Made by a program: the position numbers and the translations under genes. The notes beneath the pieces are model-generated. The model did no database searches. It saw nothing but the letters and a program-made list of their open reading frames with translations, and was not told where the DNA came from. Shown here piece by piece: positions 13,358 to 20,879 of a DNA stretch of 21,107 nucleotides (position 1 is the stretch's first letter; every line of letters begins with the position of its first letter). The stretch is from assembly GCA_945787595.1 (NCBI GenBank), contig CALZJV010000323.1:1-21107 (forward strand). Direction: 5' to 3'. This DNA comes from an uncultured Desulfobacterales bacterium. GTDB lineage: Bacteria > Desulfobacterota > Desulfobacteria > Desulfobacterales > JAFDCJ01.

Positions 13358-15031
13358 ATGAAACATATCAGTTCAAAATCCTATGTGCTGCTGGCTGCTC
13401 TGCCCCTGGCCTATCTGGCAGTATTTTATTTTTATCCTCTGATAAAAATTTTCAGCGTCAGCTTCATGCCGGATGAAGCCTGGGGGCCGGGCAATCTTAA
13501 AAAGCTGGTGACCAGCGGTATCTATCTGCGAACCTTGTGGTTTACGACCTGGCAGGCAGTGGTTTCGACTGTTTTGACGCTCCTGCTGGCCCTGCCCGGG
13601 GCATATGTTTTTGCCAGGTATCAATTCCGGGGAAAAGAGCTGTTGCGGTCTTTCACCACTGTGCCGTTTGTCCTGCCCACGGTGGTGGTGGCCGCCGCAT
13701 TTCATTCCTTGCTGGGTCCCCGCGGCCTGGTAAACGCCGGCTTGATGAAGTGGTTCCATCTGACCTCGCCGCCTGTGGCCGTCGATCAAACCATTGCCCT
13801 TATTTTAATTGCCCACATTTTCTATAATTATACCGTTGTCGTGCGTATTGTGGGCGGTTGCTGGTCCCGCCTGGAACCCGGTTTGACGGAGTCGGCCAAA
13901 ATGCTGGGTGCCTCCCCTGCCAAAGCCTTTTTAAAAGTGACTCTGCCGCTACTCAGCCCTGCAATTCTAGCGGCATCCTTGTTGGTGTTCATTTTTTGCT
14001 TCTCCAGTTTCGGAGTCATCTTGATTCTAGGTGGACCCCGCTTTGCCACCATCGAGGTGGAGATCTACCGTCAAGCGATTCATCTTTTCAACTTGCCGAT
14101 GGCAGCCGCCCTGTCCCTCCTTCAGATCCTTTTTATGTTCGCCTTTATGTGGGTATACACATGGTTGCAGCGCAGCCGATCTTTGGCGTTGAAGCCGGAG
14201 TCCCGGGCAGTCACCCAGAAAAGGATTGATTCCGTTGCCGATGGGCTGATGCTGGCCGCCAACGTCGGTTTTATGTTTGTTTTTTTGGGGCTTCCCATGA
14301 TTTCCCTTCTAATACGATCAGTTACCACCGATACGGGGCTTTCACTCGCTTTTTACAAAACACTATTCGAGAATACCACCGACTCCGTCTTTTTTGTTCC
14401 GCCCGTGGATGCCGTTGTCTACTCCCTTGGTTTTGCCCTGGCAGCCCTGCTGATCGCGTTGATCCTGGGAGTGCCTGCGGCTGTCTTTTTGGCCGGACCG
14501 GCAAATCGCTTACGATCCGTACTGGATCCCCTGTTCATGCTGCCCCTGTCAACCTCTGCGGTAACCCTCGGCTTTGGTTTTATCATCGCTTTGGACAAAC
14601 CACCATTGAATCTGCGGTCTTCTCCGATGCTGGTGCCCCTGGCCCATACTCTGGTGGCTTTTCCTTTTGTGGTGCGCAGTCTGCTGCCGGCCCTGCGCAG
14701 CATTCCGCCAAAACTCAGGGAATCGGCCACCGTGCTGGGAGCCGGTCCATGGAAGGTATGGCGATCTGTGGACCTGCCGATTTTGGGCCGTGCGCTGGTT
14801 GTGGCCGCGGTCTTTGCGTTTACCATCAGTCTGGGCGAATTCGGTGCTACTCTTTTTGTGGCACGGCCCCAGACACCGACCATGCCCCTGGCCATCTATC
14901 GATTCCTGGGGCAGCCGGGGGCAGCCAATTATGGTCAAGCCATGGCCATGAGCACTATATTGATGCTGGTCTCGGCGGCCGGGTTTATGCTCATGGAAAA
15001 ATTCAGATCAGGGCAGGGCGGGGAGTTTTGA
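13358..15031 (+). CDS. thiP: Thiamine ABC transporter permease, fused two-domain
   Basis: A 557-aa inner-membrane permease with about 12 hydrophobic spans, built of two homologous halves. Each half has an EAA loop contacting the ATPase: ESAKMLGASPAKAFLKVTLP at 178-197 and ESATVLGAGPWKVWRSVDLP at 455-474. This duplicated arrangement and the length near 540 are typical of ThiP and the related FbpB-like permeases. The ATG at 13358, 14 nt after the thiB stop, is preferred because it begins MKHISSKSYVLLAALPLAYL with the first membrane span right after the positive start. The frame also has an ATG at 13307 inside thiB. Neither start has a strong ribosome site, so translational coupling with thiB is likely. 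Confidence 0.92.
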   Translation: MKHISSKSYVLLAALPLAYLAVFYFYPLIKIFSVSFMPDEAWGPGNLKKLVTSGIYLRTLWFTTWQAVVSTVLTLLLALPGAYVFARYQFRGKELLRSFTTVPFVLPTVVVAAAFHSLLGPRGLVNAGLMKWFHLTSPPVAVDQTIALILIAHIFYNYTVVVRIVGGCWSRLEPGLTESAKMLGASPAKAFLKVTLPLLSPAILAASLLVFIFCFSSFGVILILGGPRFATIEVEIYRQAIHLFNLPMAAALSLLQILFMFAFMWVYTWLQRSRSLALKPESRAVTQKRIDSVADGLMLAANVGFMFVFLGLPMISLLIRSVTTDTGLSLAFYKTLFENTTDSVFFVPPVDAVVYSLGFALAALLIALILGVPAAVFLAGPANRLRSVLDPLFMLPLSTSAVTLGFGFIIALDKPPLNLRSSPMLVPLAHTLVAFPFVVRSLLPALRSIPPKLRESATVLGAGPWKVWRSVDLPILGRALVVAAVFAFTISLGEFGATLFVARPQTPTMPLAIYRFLGQPGAANYGQAMAMSTILMLVSAAGFMLMEKFRSGQGGEF

Positions 15032-15032
15032 A

Positions 15033-16097
15033 ATGGCCTTACTAGAGGTGGTTGATATCAACAAAGATTTCAACGGTATTTTCACTCTCGACAAGATAAA
15101 TATGCGCCTGGAGGCCGGCAATCTTCTTTGCCTTCTCGGTCCTTCCGGCTGCGGCAAAACAACGCTGTTGCGTATCATTGCCGGGCTGGAAAAGACCGAT
15201 AGCGGGGCGGTCATATTTGACGGCAAGGACCTGTCGCGGATCCCCCCCCATCGTCGCGGTTTTGGAATGATGTTTCAAGACTTTTCCCTTTTTCCGCATA
15301 AAAATGTATTTGATAATGTCGCGTTTGCACTCCAGTTAAAAAATCAGTCCCGGGAGCGCATAACCCGTCGCGTAAAAGAGATGCTGCACCTGGTGGGACT
15401 TGAGGATTTTGAAATGCGCGATGTGAGCCGTCTTTCCGGAGGTGAGAGTCAACGGGTTGCGCTAGCCCGAAGTCTTGCATCGCAGCCACAGCTCTTGATG
15501 TTGGATGAACCCCTGGGGTCACTGGACCGTGTCTTGCGCGAACGTTTAATGGTGGATCTATACCGCATTATTAAACAGGTCGGCGTGACCACCCTCTATG
15601 TGACCCATGACCATGCCGAAGCGTTTACCATGGCCGATGTGGTTGCCGTCATGAACAACGGCAAAGTGGTGCAGGTGGATCAACCGGAAACTTTATACCG
15701 CCAGCCGGCAAATGAACTTGTCGCCCGCTTCTTGGGATTTAACAATCTGGTGAAGGGCGTTGTTGCCGACTCGGGAGGGATAAAATCCGCTTTTGGCATG
15801 CTGTATCCGCAAAAAATATCCGCTCCCCGCGGCACTCGGGTGACGATATTATTGCGTCCCGAAGGTGCAAGAATAATTGATGCGGGCCACGCTGCTGATT
15901 TAGGGGAAACCGTAATCAGGGGCACGATAAGGCAGCGTACCTTTAAAGGCGGGCATTTTAACCTCACCGTTCAGACGGACCAGGGGATCGAACTTAGTTT
16001 TGATTTCACCCTTGATGCCTTGCCGCCGGCAGTCGGTCAGAATGTCCGGCTGTTACTGAAACCATCGGCGATGTCTCTGGTCCCCGAGTCTGGATAG
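15033..16097 (+). CDS. thiQ: ABC transporter ATP-binding protein, ThiQ-like with a C-terminal TOBE-like extension
   Basis: A 354-aa ATPase that energises the ThiBP importer. Walker A GPSGCGKT is at 36-43, the Q-loop at Gln82, the signature LSGGE(SQ) at 134-140, Walker B LLMLDEP at 154-160 and the switch His192. All catalytic residues are present. E. coli ThiQ ends near residue 232. Here about 115 further residues (from 238) look like the TOBE-type regulatory domain of PotA/FbpC-like ATPases (LLRPEGARI near 270, LLLKPSAMSLV at the end). The start codon lies 1 nt after the thiP stop, so translation is coupled. The symbol rests on operon context and the upstream TPP riboswitch; taken alone the protein would be called a polyamine/iron-type ABC ATPase. 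Confidence 0.85.
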   Translation: MALLEVVDINKDFNGIFTLDKINMRLEAGNLLCLLGPSGCGKTTLLRIIAGLEKTDSGAVIFDGKDLSRIPPHRRGFGMMFQDFSLFPHKNVFDNVAFALQLKNQSRERITRRVKEMLHLVGLEDFEMRDVSRLSGGESQRVALARSLASQPQLLMLDEPLGSLDRVLRERLMVDLYRIIKQVGVTTLYVTHDHAEAFTMADVVAVMNNGKVVQVDQPETLYRQPANELVARFLGFNNLVKGVVADSGGIKSAFGMLYPQKISAPRGTRVTILLRPEGARIIDAGHAADLGETVIRGTIRQRTFKGGHFNLTVQTDQGIELSFDFTLDALPPAVGQNVRLLLKPSAMSLVPESG

Positions 16098-16130
16098 CGA
16101 CGCTTATCAACTGTCGTTATCTGGTTTTTT
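16094..16130 (+). terminator. Weak terminator-like hairpin after thiQ
   Basis: ATAGCGAC (16094-16101) pairs with GTCGTTAT (16113-16120) through 8 bp with one G-U pair. After four bases comes TTTTTT (16125-16130). The stem begins inside the thiQ stop codon. The short gap between stem and T-run weakens the call. Confidence 0.4.
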
Positions 16131-16177
16131 CCGACAACATGTTGTAAAGAATTTTAAGGATTCAGGTGTCAGCCCAG

Positions 16178-16219
16178 CCGTCGGCCAAAAAAACGGCCGG
16201 TCAAATCGAAAAAGAAAAC
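16178..16219 (-). repeat. Dispersed repeat module A, copy 2 (inverted)
   Basis: The reverse complement matches 75-116 with only a few differences, including the pyrimidine run, CGAT, and GGCCGTTTTTTTGGCC. It forms a CGGCC/GGCCG stem around a run of seven A (plus strand). It lies next to module B copy 3, as copy 1 does, but in the opposite order. Confidence 0.65.
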
Positions 16220-16245
16220 TTATCGGCATAAATATACAATTTTCT

Positions 16246-16311
16246 GACAGGATGGACAGGATAAATATACTAAACCAAAAAAATCCTGATAATCCTGTAA
16301 ATCCTGTCTAA
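16246..16311 (-). repeat. Dispersed repeat module B, copy 3 (inverted)
   Basis: The reverse complement carries the same 19-bp core (16290-16308) followed by TCAGGATTTTTTTGG and ATCCTGTCCATCCTGTC, parallel to 137-203. ACAGGATGGACAGGAT at its left end can pair with the core at its right end, so it can form a hairpin. Confidence 0.75.
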
Positions 16312-16505
16312 ATAAATGAAGCTTCATAAGAGGTGTCAGGTGTCAACGGATCCTCCAAGACGGACGAGTATCGAATAATGAATACCCGCCTGCCATGCGA
16401 AACCATCCTTGGAAATTCTGAGGTTCAAGTCTCCATGTTTCGGCTTTTCTGAAGTTCGCTGTCCGGCTGCAGGGACTCTCTTATGAAATCTCGGAAATGT
16501 GGTCG
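16312..16505. other. Repeat-bearing spacer before the PfkB kinase gene
   Basis: No gene was recognised here. It contains AGGTGTC-AGGTGTC (16331-16344), a two-unit 7-nt direct repeat; a related AGGTGTC is at 16164-16170. Short open frames on the minus strand show no family features. Confidence 0.5.
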
Positions 16506-16541
16506 CTGAAACCCGAACACTGAAACCTGACACCTTGAAAC
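16506..16541. repeat. Short heptanucleotide array (CTGAAAC type)
   Basis: CTGAAAC, CCGAACA, CTGAAAC, CTGACAC and the 8-mer CTTGAAAC lie in line about 75 nt upstream of the PfkB kinase start. It has the same 7-nt period as the other arrays, with a different sequence. Confidence 0.6.
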
Positions 16542-16613
16542 GTAATTGCTCTCTCTATAGGTGAAAGTCATATTTTTGAATGGGGAGACGGTGAAAAAGC
16601 AAAGGAAGACGAA

Positions 16614-17546
16614 ATGAACAAAATCAATGTGCTGGTCATTGGGCGAAGCTGCCTGGACTACATTGCCGTCGTGAATCAATTTCCTGCTGAAAATCTAAAA
16701 ATGCCGCTCGAATTTCGTTTAACCGAAGGGGGAGGCCAGGGAGGCACCTCGTCGTGCTGCATCTCGCGGCTGGGCGGCAGGGTTGCTTATGTGGGAAAAC
16801 TAGGTGATGATGATGAAGGCCGATTTTGCTTAAAGCGGCTGGAGGATTTCAACGTCACCACAGAATTTGTTGAAATTGTTAGCGGTGGTAAAACACCGGT
16901 CGCCTATGTTTTTATAACGTCGGGTAGCGGTGCCCGCAGCATCATTTACGAACACAATAGATTGCCTAAAATAAAAATTGACGCAACACTAAAGAAACTG
17001 ATCAGGCAAACCGGTGTTGTACTGCTGGATCCGGAGGTCACCTACCTTGGGGGGCAATTAAAGAAAGTAGACGGAAGTAACCTAAACGTGATTTATGACA
17101 GCGAAAGGTGGCGGAATGGTATCGAGGATATCATGAACACGGCTGATTATTTTATTCCTTCATCTGAATTTCTGGAGGCCGATGAGCTACAGTTTCACGG
17201 TATGTCATTTAATCAAAGAATCATAAAATTGAATAATATGGTAGCCGGTAAATTGATCGTCACAAAAGGCGAAAAGGGTGCCTACTATATTGCTGACGAC
17301 ACCCTTTATCATGTGGCCGCCCCCGAAATAAATGCGGTGGATACCGTCGGGGCCGGAGATAATTTTCACGCGGCCTTTGCCCTGGCACTCTCAAAAGGCT
17401 TTGACCTTCATCAGATGGTCAAATTTTCGGTGGCGGTAGCGTCCTTATCCTGCCGGGAATACGGCGGCAGGAACGGTGTTCCGGATTGGAAACAAGCCCT
17501 GGCCGCCGCCGAAACGTTAAAAGAAAGGGAAATTGAATCGATTTAG
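16614..17546 (+). CDS. PfkB-family carbohydrate kinase
   Basis: A 310-aa ribokinase/PfkB-type sugar or nucleoside kinase transferring phosphate from ATP to a hydroxymethyl group. PfkB signature 1 is at GGGQGGTSSCCISRLGGRVAYVGKLGDD (39-66; substrate-binding glycines). Signature 2 is DTVGAGDNFHAAFA (243-256), where Asp249 is the catalytic base and Gly246-Gly248 the anion hole. VTKGEKGAYY (217-226) is the ATP-side beta strand motif. Length fits the family. The substrate cannot be read from sequence; ribokinase-like, fructose- or adenosine-type kinases are all possible. The ATG at 16614 has AAGGAAG 6 nt upstream. It stands alone between repeat-rich spacers, so context gives no pathway. Confidence 0.9.
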   Translation: MNKINVLVIGRSCLDYIAVVNQFPAENLKMPLEFRLTEGGGQGGTSSCCISRLGGRVAYVGKLGDDDEGRFCLKRLEDFNVTTEFVEIVSGGKTPVAYVFITSGSGARSIIYEHNRLPKIKIDATLKKLIRQTGVVLLDPEVTYLGGQLKKVDGSNLNVIYDSERWRNGIEDIMNTADYFIPSSEFLEADELQFHGMSFNQRIIKLNNMVAGKLIVTKGEKGAYYIADDTLYHVAAPEINAVDTVGAGDNFHAAFALALSKGFDLHQMVKFSVAVASLSCREYGGRNGVPDWKQALAAAETLKEREIESI

Positions 17547-17570
17547 TCGACAACGGTCCCAATAATTTAA

Positions 17571-17590
17571 CCTAACGTTGCGACGTTGGG
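17571..17590. terminator. Hairpin after the PfkB kinase gene, possible terminator
   Basis: CCTAACGT-TGCG-ACGTTGGG forms an 8-bp stem (one G-U pair) with a 4-nt loop, 25 nt after the stop codon. Only a short ATTT follows, so termination is uncertain. Confidence 0.4.
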
Positions 17591-17678
17591 ATTTCCCCTC
17601 TTAAGGAGCATCTTGCTATAAATATAGTTTGCCGAATAGCAGAACGCCTCCGTAGGACAGATCGATCTCCGATTCTGG

Positions 17679-17710
17679 ATTCCGGCTCTCCGCTTCGCTG
17701 CGGCCGGAAT
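17679..17710. repeat. REP-like palindrome
   Basis: ATTCCGG (17679-17685) and CCGC (17690-17693) pair with GCGG (17700-17703) and CCGGAAT (17704-17710), leaving a CTCT bulge and the loop TTCGCT. It has the look of extragenic palindromes found between convergent genes: the PfkB gene ends to its left and the HExxH gene to its right. Confidence 0.6.
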
Positions 17711-17750
17711 GACCAGTTTAGTTGCCGGGCTTGTGGTATCTGCGTAGATT

Positions 17751-18050
17751 TCACTGTGCCCGGCCTGTGATCCGCTGCAAGTAATACCTAAGGCGATAAG
17801 GAACCAGGCTCATCTGCAGGCATAACATGAATCCGATAGGATGGCGCAGGGCACTGTGCATATTTGCCTTGATCTCCCTCCATACCCACCAGTTTGCATT
17901 ATCCGTCAGATGATAGACTTCATGGCTGAGTAAGAACTGCTTTACACACTCCGGGAGGTCATCTCGTATATAGGCAATCTGTTTCTCAGGCAATGCAAAG
18001 CCAAATCTGGGGTAAAGCTCCTTTCTCGTCAGACAAATTACTTCTGCCAT
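17751..18050 (-). CDS. Small HExxH putative metalloprotease-like protein
   Basis: A 99-aa protein with HEVYH at residues 43-47, the zinc-binding HExxH motif, followed by LTDNANWWVWREIKANMHSA. Glu59 in the WREIKAN segment is placed like the third ligand of the ImmA/IrrE (M78) type, where an E-x2-A-N follows the HExxH helix. The domain is minimal: it lacks the usual long N-terminal part of M78 enzymes and has a hydrophobic stretch (IGFMLCLQMSLVPYRLRYYL, 72-91) after the active site that could attach it to a membrane. Proteolysis is therefore only suggested. The ribosome site before the ATG is weak. It is divergent from gpsA, with 163 bp between them. Confidence 0.65.
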   Translation of the reverse strand: MAEVICLTRKELYPRFGFALPEKQIAYIRDDLPECVKQFLLSHEVYHLTDNANWWVWREIKANMHSALRHPIGFMLCLQMSLVPYRLRYYLQRITGRAQ

Positions 18051-18213
18051 AGTGCCGCTAATTGGTGTTCGACATTTGAAACATAAGATTTAGAGGTAAA
18101 CTTGTAGACCCTTTTTATAAGGCTGTCAATCTTGGAAAAAAAGTTTTATAGTTACTAGGTTATAAGATTGGGTGCATTCTGGATTTCCGGTCTATCCGGG
18201 TTAGGAAAAACGT

Positions 18214-19265
18214 ATGCAAATAAATAACAATTCAGACACGAAGATATTCAAAATCGGTGTTGTCGGCGGCGGAAGTTGGGGAACTGCTCTGGCGAATTTG
18301 CTGGCATCCAAAGGCTACGCCGTAGACCTATGGGTATTTGAAAAGGAAGTCAAGGATCAAATTCTGCAGACCGCAGAAAATAAGATTTTCCTCCCGGACG
18401 TTAAACTGTCAGCCGATCTGCATCCAACCAATGATATTGCCGAGACCGTCTCGGGTAAAAATATGGTGGTGGTGGTGGTGCCCTCTCATTTAATGCGGGA
18501 GATCACATCAAAAATGGCAAGCGCCGTTTCAAAAGAGGCGATCATCGTAACTGCTTCTAAAGGAATAGAAAACAAGACGAAAACAAGACACATCTGACCA
18601 TGACCGGGGTATTGAGAGAGACCCTGGCAGAAACTACACATCATCGCTTGGTGACACTTTCAGGGCCGAGTTTTGCTCGGGAAGTCGCCAGGAATTTGCC
18701 GACGGTTGTAACGGTGGCCTCCGAAAATATTGAGACCGCCGCATTAGTGCAACAGGTTTTTGCCACCCCGTATTTTCGGGTTTATACCAGCGAAGACGTG
18801 ATTGGTGTTGAGTTGGGTGGCTCTTTGAAGAATGTCATTGCGATTGGCGCCGGTGTAGTCGATGGCTTGGGACTGGGGCTGAACGCCAGGGCCGCTTTGA
18901 TTACCAGGGGCATGACCGAAATCCGGCGCCTGGGGCTCAAACTGGGTGCCAATCCTCGAACTTTTACAGGTCTTGCCGGCATCGGAGATTTGATTCTTAC
19001 TTGCACCGGGGATCTGAGTCGCAATCATACCGTGGGGGTAAAGATCGGCCAGGGTAAAAAGATAAGCGACATCCTGTCGGAAATGCGGATGGTGGCTGAA
19101 GGGGTTAAGACCGCCAGGTCCGTCTACAACCTGTCCCGCAAGTTGGGAGTAGACATGCCGATTTTCCATGAGGCGTATCGTATTCTCTACGAAGATTTTT
19201 CACCAAAAGAGGCCATTTATCGCTTGATGACCCGGGATTTGAAGCAGGAACTGGATGAGGAGTAG
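18214..19265 (+). pseudogene. gpsA: Glycerol-3-phosphate dehydrogenase [NAD(P)+], split by an 11-bp tandem duplication
   Basis: GpsA makes sn-glycerol 3-phosphate from dihydroxyacetone phosphate for phospholipids. The first frame (18214-18597, 127 aa) has the dinucleotide loop GVVGGGSWGTALA (15-27) and runs to SKGIENKT. The second (18600-19265, 221 aa) continues with MTGVLRETLAE, LSGPSFAREVA, ELGGSLKNVIAIGAGVVDGL with the catalytic Lys, NARAALITRGMTEI and FTGLAGIGDLILTC. The break is an exact duplication, GAAAACAAGAC at 18568-18578 and 18579-18589. Removing one copy restores ENKTHLTMTGVL and a 346-aa protein of normal length. The first frame ends at TGA 18595-18597 and an in-frame ATG follows at 18600, so reinitiation could in principle make two chains. 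The start has AGGA 8 nt upstream. The 3' end lies in a 58-bp tandem duplication. Confidence 0.93.
18568..18589. repeat. 11-bp perfect tandem duplication inside gpsA
   Basis: Two adjacent copies of GAAAACAAGAC. The 11-nt gain shifts the gpsA frame. Precise loss of one copy, by slippage or recombination, would repair the gene. Confidence 0.97.
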
Positions 19266-19366
19266 TTAAATTAAATAAAAATGACCCGATTTTTCCCCTC
19301 CGTTTTGGCTGGATGAGGAGTAGTTAAATTAAATAAAAATGACCCGATTTTTCCCCTCCGTTTTGG
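19251..19366. repeat. 58-bp perfect tandem duplication between gpsA and the GGDEF gene
   Basis: Bases 19251-19308 are repeated exactly at 19309-19366. Each unit contains the last codons and stop of gpsA (plus strand) and the last codons and stop of the diguanylate cyclase gene (minus strand). The gpsA stop used is in copy 1 and the cyclase stop in copy 2. In a single-copy ancestor the two stop codons would be only 5 bp apart. Confidence 0.97.
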
Positions 19367-20690
19367 CGGCATATAAATTCTGGTCTGCTCTTCTGATAAA
19401 CTCGGATAATTTATCTTCTGCCTGAAGCTCACTAACTCCCATACTGGCCGTAATGGTAAGGCTTGGTTTCGCTTTTTTTAAAATTGGCATCGCCGCAATG
19501 TCTTGGCGAATTCTCTCTGCCACCTGAACGGCACCCGTCCCGACTGTTTCCGGTAAGATAACCGCAAATTCCTCGCCCCCGTAGCGATAGCCTGTATCCG
19601 CTTCCCGTAAGGCGCTCAGGATAACAGCACCTGTTTTAGCGAGCGCCTGGTCACCGGCCAGATGACCATAAGTATCGTTGAATCTCTTAAAATTATCAAT
19701 GTCGATCATAAGCAAAGCCAAAGAGCGGTCATATCGATTGGCCCGTTCTATTTCTAATTGCACGTTACTGTGAAAATGTCTAAAATTGTAAAGCTTCGTA
19801 AGGCCATCGGTTATGCTTAACTCCTTATATCTCTTTTCACTCTCACGCAACTGCGCTTCGGCTCGCTTTCGATTGGAAATATCACGCACGATTCCGAAAG
19901 AATGCCATTCCCCCTGCAGCTTAAAAACCGACAATGAGAGTTCTATCGGAAACTCGGTGTGATCCTTTCTTACGGCAACTAATTCCGTCGTTTTTCCGAT
20001 TGCGGCACCCTTTCCTGTTTCCGTGAAGATATCGAATTTCTCTTTGATCGCATTGTATTCTTTCACAGGTGTTAGAAGCTTATGCAAGTCCTGGCCAAGA
20101 GCTTCTTTGGACCGGTAACCGAAAACTCTTTCAGCGGCCGGATTCCAATACGATATCTTTCCTTGTCCATTTATCATGATAAACGCATCTTGAGCGGAAG
20201 TGCTGAGGCTGCGAAATTTTAATTCACTTTCCTTCAGTTCTCGCTCAATTTGGCGCTGGGTAGTAATATCCCGACTGAAATAAGCAAGACTTTGAATATT
20301 TCCTTGTCTGTCAAAAACCGGATATAGGGAATTAAAAAAAATAGCCCCGGCATAATCGTCTTCAAACTGAAGTGGATCTCCGGTATCAAGGACCTGATCA
20401 ATCCTGGATTTTCTTTGCTGTGCCAAAGTTGGCGGCAGGATCTCTAATAAGTTTTCGTGCATCAAATCGACATTGTGTTTTGATAGCCGCTCTGCAGCAA
20501 TCTCATTGATTGCCAGGATTTTGCACTTGGTATCAATGAGTATGGCCGAATCGGTGGTGGCGTTGAGAAGCGCTCTGGCGGTCTCCTCGGCCTGATGCAA
20601 ATACCGCTGAAGATTGTGGCAGGTAGCAATCTCTTGGGTTAAGGCATTGGCTAGTTTTTCCAATTCTTCGTAGCTAGGTTTGGCTGTCAT
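19329..20690 (-). CDS. PAS-PAS-GGDEF diguanylate cyclase
   Basis: A 453-aa cytosolic sensor enzyme that makes the second messenger c-di-GMP from two GTP. A short coiled-coil start (1-35) is followed by PAS domain 1 (about 36-150, ending in YFSRDITTQRQ), PAS domain 2 (about 155-280, QDAFIMINGQGKISYWNPAA and GIVRDISNRKR) and a GGDEF domain (about 290-453). The active-site motif is GGEEF at 371-375, an active variant. The primary inhibitory site RxxD is present as READ (362-365), five residues before it, so product inhibition is expected. MIDIDNFKRFNDTYGHLAGD (328-347) carries the metal and GTP residues. There is no membrane span, so the signal is probably intracellular. Convergent with gpsA, sharing the duplicated 3' region. 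Confidence 0.95.
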   Translation of the reverse strand: MTAKPSYEELEKLANALTQEIATCHNLQRYLHQAEETARALLNATTDSAILIDTKCKILAINEIAAERLSKHNVDLMHENLLEILPPTLAQQRKSRIDQVLDTGDPLQFEDDYAGAIFFNSLYPVFDRQGNIQSLAYFSRDITTQRQIERELKESELKFRSLSTSAQDAFIMINGQGKISYWNPAAERVFGYRSKEALGQDLHKLLTPVKEYNAIKEKFDIFTETGKGAAIGKTTELVAVRKDHTEFPIELSLSVFKLQGEWHSFGIVRDISNRKRAEAQLRESEKRYKELSITDGLTKLYNFRHFHSNVQLEIERANRYDRSLALLMIDIDNFKRFNDTYGHLAGDQALAKTGAVILSALREADTGYRYGGEEFAVILPETVGTGAVQVAERIRQDIAAMPILKKAKPSLTITASMGVSELQAEDKLSEFIRRADQNLYAAKTEGKNRVIFI

Positions 20691-20726
20691 GAGATTATCT
20701 TTATAAGGATGGATGTATTTTATGCT

Positions 20727-20879
20727 CTAAGAATAAGTTCCATAAGGCATTTCTTTACACTCCGGACAAATTCCGTGGCTTAATTCATGCTCTGTATAGT
20801 CCATAATATAATGGTCAATTGTACACCATGCACCCCCTTCATCGCGTATCTTTTTGCAAGGCGCTGCAGATCCTTTTTC
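20727..20879 (-). pseudogene. C-terminal remnant of a sensor/response-regulator protein
   Basis: The minus-strand frame reads GSAAPCKKIRDEGGAWCTID, HYIMDYTEHELSHGICPECK, EMPYGTYS, then stop. It matches the Cys-containing tail CxxCKKIRDDxGYWxxIExYIRDHSxxxFSHGICPEC found at the end of many PAS or receiver proteins in deltaproteobacteria, here with the first Cys region altered. A stop (TAA at 20880-20882) lies directly upstream in frame and no start codon serves it, so it is an orphan tail. It stands just upstream of the GGDEF gene on the same strand. Confidence 0.65.

Noticed and set aside
14419..14895. Minus-strand frame of 158 aa across thiP
   Set aside because: Arg/Lys-rich antisense shadow of a membrane protein gene.
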